Source: Gossypium raimondii
Lineage: Eukaryota; Streptophyta; Magnoliopsida; Malvales; Malvaceae
NCBI RefSeq assembly: GCF_025698545.1
Contig: NC_068576.1
Span: 49,069,390-49,133,389, forward strand
Length of the DNA stretch: 64,000 nucleotides
Direction of reading: 5' to 3'
The first letter of the stretch is position 1. Every line of letters starts with the position of its first letter. The translations under genes and the position numbers were made by a program. Shown here in pieces: positions 59,064-64,000 of the stretch. The notes beneath the pieces were generated by a model. The model saw nothing but the letters and a program-made list of their open reading frames with translations. It was not told where the DNA came from and did no database searches.

Positions 59064-59594
59064 ATGATGGCATTGGCAAGCAAATTGCTGGTTTTCGTGG
59101 CGTTTTCTTTAGCCGTTCACAAAACCGTTGCGTTGAAGCAGAAGGCGACGCGGATCCAATTTTACATGCATGACATCGTGGGAGGACCCCAGCCAACCGC
59201 GGTTCGTGTCGCCGGACGCTCCAACTTCACAGGTCAAGACTCGATTGCGGCCATGTTTGGGTCCATTTCTGTGATGGATAACCCACTGACGGCCACCCCG
59301 AGCATGAACTCGACATTAGTTGGTCGTGCTCAAGGGATTTACGCAATGTCGTCGCAAGAAAAAGAGCTCAGTCTTCTCATGACCCTTACTTATGCTTTCA
59401 CTACCGGGCCTTACAGCGGTAGCACTTTCAGCGTTGTGGGTCGGAACCCGGTGATGAAAGAAGTGAGAGAAATGCCGGTCGTAGGAGGCACCGGAAAGTT
59501 CAGGCTGGCTCGTGGGTATTGCCTTGCTAGGACCTACTCGATGACACAAATGGAAGCGGTCATTGGATACAATGTTACTTTACTACACTATTAG
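59064..59594 (+). CDS. DIR: Dirigent protein
   Basis: 176 residues, single exon, typical of dirigent proteins. These secreted beta-barrel proteins steer the stereochemistry of phenoxy-radical coupling in lignan synthesis (and gossypol synthesis in cotton) without being oxidases. Residues 1-23 form a signal peptide (LLVFVAFSLAV core) for the apoplast. The mature part shows FYMHDIVGGPQPTA (34-47), RAQGIYAMSSQE (88-99), LTYAFTTGPYSGST (108-121) and the closing GGTGKFRLARGY (141-152). Possible N-glycosylation sites are NFT (54), NST (82) and NVT (170). Two ATGs are adjacent (59064, 59067); the second has the better context, which would make 175 residues. The frame is intact. Which dirigent subfamily it belongs to, and so its reaction, cannot be settled here. 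Confidence 0.94.
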   Translation: MMALASKLLVFVAFSLAVHKTVALKQKATRIQFYMHDIVGGPQPTAVRVAGRSNFTGQDSIAAMFGSISVMDNPLTATPSMNSTLVGRAQGIYAMSSQEKELSLLMTLTYAFTTGPYSGSTFSVVGRNPVMKEVREMPVVGGTGKFRLARGYCLARTYSMTQMEAVIGYNVTLLHY

Positions 59595-59599
59595 TATTA

Positions 59600-60529
59600 G
59601 CCGTATTGATTCTAATTTCATTCTGCTATAGATTTTCATACACTCGTTGTGATGGTGCTTTTTTTTATTCGGATCTCCTTTTATGAGAGATGGATGCTCA
59701 ATAATAATCTATCTTTAACTCATCAATTTAATATTTTTTTCATAGGAGAATATTAGATTAAACTAAAAGTTGTTACATGTTATCATTTCCAACGTCATTA
59801 ATGACGAAAACCGTTAATGAAGGTTTTTTTTTGCATTTTCTCAAGAGATTTTTTTATATATAAGCATTTAAAATGGTATATTTAAGATAAATAGTTAATT
59901 AAATAAAAAAATAAATTGAACTTATATAAATAAATTATTTATTTAATTATCTTCTAAAAAAGAAACTATAAAAAATTTTAGTAGAAAAAGCATAAATGCT
60001 CCACTTGTCATAATAATATATTTTTGTACCTCCTTATATGTATATTTGAAGTTATGCGGTTTTCTGTTTGTTGACATTAAGGGTGTGTAAAGAAGAAGGG
60101 TTACTTGATGGTTTCATTTCATGCAATGGAGATCTCAAAATCAAACGCAAGCAGCACTGAGTACTGAGTTGTTTCACTTTCGGCTGCGAGTATTGTCGCC
60201 TTTCCTGCTAAGTCTCTGGGTAGTTAGTTGGGCTTATCCACTACCCAAGCTACACTTGTTTATTCCCTTCAAAATTTGTACTTGTACTCTATTTTCATCG
60301 TTGCATAGTATCAAACTATGACTACCTTCCTCTGTGTTGAAATGCTTCTTCTCATTGCATTTTTTCTTAACTTGATACCATTGCTCCTTCATATTCCCAG
60401 TCTACACTTCTTGGATATCTCAGTATTGGAAGGTATAACATTTTTCTATCAAATTGATGGGAATATTTGTACAAGTTGGCATAGCAAATTATTCCCAGGC
60501 ATTAATTATTGATTTGAATTCAGGGGATG
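59600..60529. other. Intergenic, no gene supported
   Basis: The dirigent 3' flank, then AT-rich DNA; 60120-60500 has two short open frames without motifs. It may include the lost 5' part of the RING gene, but I could not see a zinc-ribbon start. Confidence 0.5.
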
Positions 60530-61202
60530 ATTATGGAGTTGATGATCATGTTAATGACTGTCAAGTTGACGCTGCCGCTGCTGCTGCTGATGTGCACGAG
60601 TGTTAGTATTTGGCCTTGTTGGGGTTCGCTTCTGTTGGAAGATCATAGAGAGACAACTGAGGATTGGGGGCGATGCTGCTGCTGCTGATGATGATGATGA
60701 GAATTTGCTTTTGCTTTCCATTTCCCCCTACAGTAGCATCTGAAGATGCAGTTAGTTTCGATAGGGCAGCTGGGTTGGAGGCCTTGGGGTGGGGGTGGGA
60801 GTGGGAGTGGGAGGTTTTGTTTAATGCTAATAGTTTGGAGCTAAACCCGGACATGGATGAGAATGCTGAGCATTTTTTAAACCGATCATGACAACTATAT
60901 CTGTTCTGCAGAATTGTTTGTACAATTCACTGAGAATGAGAATGCATACATTGGGAGGCCTCCAGCTAAAAAATATGCAGTCAAGAGTCTTCCTTGCATG
61001 GTTGTGATTCAAGAGAATGTGACAAACACTATGTGCTTTGTGCAGTTTGTAAAGATGAGATCAGCCTTGGTGAGAAGATGAATCAGCTACCAAGGAGTGT
61101 ATTATACCATGGTTGGTGATAAGGAATACCTGCCCTGTGTGCCATCATGAGTTGCCTACGAATGATGCTGCCTATGAAAGGAAAGAGGTTAAGAACAGGT
61201 AG
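60530..61202 (+). pseudogene. RING-H2 E3 ubiquitin ligase (broken)
   Basis: Pieces of a plant RING-H2 E3 ligase in three phases. An acidic, Ala/Asp-rich and Gly/Trp/Glu-rich middle part ends LELNPDMDENAEHF (about 60830-60870). Next comes DHDNYICSAELFVQF, TENENAYIGRPPAKK and KSLP (60884-60990), the usual segment before the RING. Then [18 protein letters not shown] (from 61039), the first two RING cysteines, and finally [22 protein letters not shown] and a TAG at 61200-61202. The stretch carrying the third Cys and both His ligands (normally about ten codons) is missing between about 61095 and 61098. With three of eight zinc ligands gone and several frame changes, no functional RING is possible. 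Confidence 0.78.
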
Positions 61203-64000
61203 TATAAGAATGTTCAATGACTGAACCTTGGGGATTTTGTTTAGAATAATTATCTATTATTTATATACATTGACTGGCTGGCTGCTTGTCTTGATCCTGC
61301 AATGGAATGTTTGTGCTTCAATTATGTTTTATGGCATCCGAAATGTATGATTATTCAAGAGTTCGGGATGTTATGTTTTGTGAAATAGAATATCTCATTC
61401 TACCTTCTCATATTAGATCAGCTGAAGGGATGCATTCATACATGACTGACATGGGACTCGGATGATACAAACTCATCAAGAAAAACTTGTGGGAGGTGGT
61501 TTCAGGTAAGTACTTGGCCAAGGGGGGTTGGGATTTTTATAGATCACTATAATGCTGGAGCATCAGCATACTCACATTTAAATGACGAGCCTGACGGCTC
61601 TAGTCTTTTTAGTCAGTTGTAGAGCTTCATTTTCTGGTAGCCAAAATCTTGATATTTTTGGACTGAGCATTTGGTGGATTAGAAACCAATTTGAAACCAA
61701 ATGGATGTTGTTTGTATATGGTGGGTTTTAGTACTCCTGGTAGCTTCATTTTATGCTTTTGTTTCGGCCTATTGATCTCGCCTATCCTTGAGCTTGATAC
61801 ATGTATGGTTGTCATCTTGTGTATTGTGGCTAGGAAAATTTTGGTGGATCATCAAAAGCTGAGGTAGTGTTATTCTGGTTAATAGCATTTTAAGATTAAA
61901 AAAAAAAGAGAGTTATATTTCAAGAAATTGTGCTATCAAGCATATTTTTTTTGAAGCAACAACTTTTGTTTAAAATAGTTGTTGTTTACATCTACTCTTA
62001 TTCAAGAATAATTATGTCCAGAATAGCTATGTTTAAATAGGGCTAACAAGCGATATCCAGTGTAGTTATTTAAAAACAACGCTGTTAAGAACAATTAAAG
62101 TTTGGATAAAATCTTGTTTAAAATAATGGCGTTTCAAGAATACTTATATTTAGAACAACTATTATTTGGAAAAATTTATATTTAGAACAATTATGTTTTT
62201 AGAAGGTCATTATTTAAAACAAGTTTTATTTAAAAAAATCATAACTGAACAACTCTTATTTGAAACAATTTTTACATTGAGAGTAACTATCTGAAAACAA
62301 CTCGGTTTTGAACAAATCAAAATAAATATTACTCAGGAACAACTCTCATTTAAAAACAATCATCGTTTTATGTTTTTACAGATGTTTCGTGAAAAATGTT
62401 TCACATGATATTGCTTTACCAAAGTAGAAGAAATGGAAATAACTCCGGAATATGACAGAATTCTTAAATTATCTTCCCTTTTGGGATGTTATAGAGAGCA
62501 TTAACTTAGTGGATTAGATACAGAGGAAGTTAAGGATTTTCTTAACTTTTTCTAGTAATGTTAAGTGTTTTTCTCTCCTTTCAGAAATATAGTCAATTCT
62601 TCTTTCCTATTCACCATTATCATCACCGACAAAAACTCTTCATTATCCTTCTTAATCATTAATGTCATTGTAACTGAAATTTATTGCATTATTCCTATTA
62701 ATTGGAGCTTTAGAATTCTGAGTCTCAAAACTTTTTCTAAAATTTTTTCAAATTGTTTTTCTTTGCTTAGCCTTAGTCACATTTCCCTTTCTCCACCTTA
62801 CCAACAGCTGCCTGACATTATGATCAGTATTATCGGATTTACAATCTTCGTCTTCTTTCTGTACATCATGATTACTTATTTGCAACACCAACTCTCTCTA
62901 CCAAATAACCCTCTGGATTATATATATTTTTTAGTACTGAGGAACTGCAGTCTAGACTTGTATTCGAATCTAGACTTGTATGAACCAATTTGACCAAACC
63001 CCAAGTTCAAAGGGAAATGATAAATCAATCTGGTCTGAGGCATTTCTCAGCTTGTGTAAACTTGCTGACCAAAGCACCCAGAGTATGGATAGGAGTCCAG
63101 GTAAGGATATCAACATTATTTTGATTTTTAACTGCACATGACAGGCTTCTATAGAATTCTGTGGAGGCCAATGAATCAGATTCAGTCAATTTTGCTGTCA
63201 AAGAGGGATGCAGCTGATGCTTTACCATTAAAGGTATTCATGTACTTTGATACTGCATTTCGTTCTACCACTCAGCCCTTTCATTAATCATCAATTTGGG
63301 AATTCGGAACTTGTAGTTGAAGTTCCTTGGGAAGTTTCTCTAAGCTTCAAAGCACTTCATGCAAACAAGAACATGTTAACATCGTTATTATCATTACATG
63401 GTTGTTACTGAGGTCATCCATGTTTGATTATAATTTCGTACCATGTTATTTGGACTGGAGATGCATATGGAACGTGGCATGTGTTAAACATTGATATGCT
63501 CAATATTTTGTTTTTTAAGTTTTTCTATATACAAGAAGAGTCAAACGTCAGTGCCCTCGTCCTAATATGTGTTGGACACATTAGCTAGTTATGGATACTT
63601 TAAGAAAATAAAAGATCCGAGTAATATAGATGATAGCAATACCGAAAAGTTGTTTTGGGTGCATGTAGAAAGGGGGAAGAATGAAAAAGAAATGGCAAAA
63701 GTAGTTGCCTCACAGTAATTCTAACGTATCAAGACAAGTCATTTATTCCTGCACCAATGTGTAACTGTCAATGCCATTTACTTAAATGCACATTCCTGTT
63801 CTGGTAAATGAACTTCTTGAGTAACAAGTTACCTTCAACCCTTTATTAAATTCCACATACATAACTTCCAATATGAAAATACAAAAGATTTAAACACTAG
63901 TACCACAATAAATTCAATACATACATTATGTTCGTATTTAATAATTTATGTTGCGCTCATATTGAATCAAATAAGTTAAGAACGAATCTTGAATTGCTTT
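61203..64000. other. No gene supported to the window edge
   Basis: Mixed sequence with no recognisable coding, except possible short fragments. A Phe/Ile/Leu/Ser-rich frame at 62565-62993 has no motif and looks like AT-rich noise. 63140-63235 has a 30-codon open stretch between splice-like borders that I could not assign. Confidence 0.45.
61965..62370. repeat. Degenerate tandem-like repeat
   Basis: Repeated short blocks of the type GAACAACT-x-TTATTT-x-AAAACAA, spaced about 25-45 bp, roughly ten occurrences with heavy divergence. It could be an old minisatellite. Confidence 0.45.

Noticed and set aside
62565..62993. 142-codon hydrophobic frame
   Set aside because: Phe/Ile/Leu/Ser composition expected of AT-rich DNA, with no recognisable family or promoter.
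63140..63235. Possible orphan exon reading QSILLSKRDAADALPLK
   Set aside because: Too short and no confident family match; stops on both sides.

Overview
The window is plant nuclear DNA: AT-rich, with GT-AG introns, a eukaryotic tRNA-Asp, plant gene families (UDP-arabinopyranose mutase, cytosolic sulfotransferase, plant-type asparaginase, dirigent protein) and many plant-type transposons. It is a eudicot. From the general look of the repeats my best guess is a cotton-like Malvaceae genome, but that is recognition, not proof.

Layout. 1-11.2 kb: a Ty3/Gypsy element (1235-10742, target-site duplication GTATA) whose integrase is split by a 2.5-kb solo LTR (7160-9674, duplication AGTCC). 13.2-20.2 kb: a solo LTR (13219-20171) split by a second solo LTR of the same general type (13849-17206, duplication AATTC). 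21.6-23.9 kb: an intact four-exon UDP-arabinopyranose mutase (RGP) gene with G-box and TATA box. 24.7 kb: tRNA-Asp(GTC), minus strand. 25.1-27.5 kb: a minus-strand solo LTR (duplication ACCTT). 30.6-31.6 kb: an intronless sulfotransferase gene, with another minus-strand solo LTR (31781-34627, duplication AAAAG) 150 bp past its stop codon. 36.35-38.1 kb: a long inverted-repeat element holding a hAT-like element (8-bp duplication CTTGAAAG). 38.3-42.8 and 47.5-50.3 kb: two direct copies of a plant L-asparaginase/isoaspartyl peptidase gene. 51.6-52.7 kb: another inverted-repeat element. 53.4-53.7 kb: an antisense relic of a LINE-type RNase H. 53.9-58.8 kb: a young but disabled Ty1/Copia element (duplication CTTAT). 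59.06-59.59 kb: a dirigent gene just downstream of it. 60.5-61.2 kb: a RING-finger E3 ligase pseudogene. The last 2.8 kb has no gene I can support.

The host genes are unrelated and do not form a pathway. The gene-level story is the asparaginase pair. The 50-kb copy keeps an open four-exon frame and the nucleophile threonine. The 41-kb copy has a 1-nt deletion in exon 3, a Thr-to-Ile change at the nucleophile, a roughly 1.2-kb MULE-like insertion 94 bp upstream of its ATG, and an insertion in intron 2.

The most unusual structural signal is shared by the five solo LTRs beginning TGTAAYA. Each carries a short tandem array of imperfect hairpin units, different in sequence in every element, yet lying about 0.95-1.5 kb from the oriented 5' LTR end. 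I did not find this in the Gypsy or Copia LTRs here.
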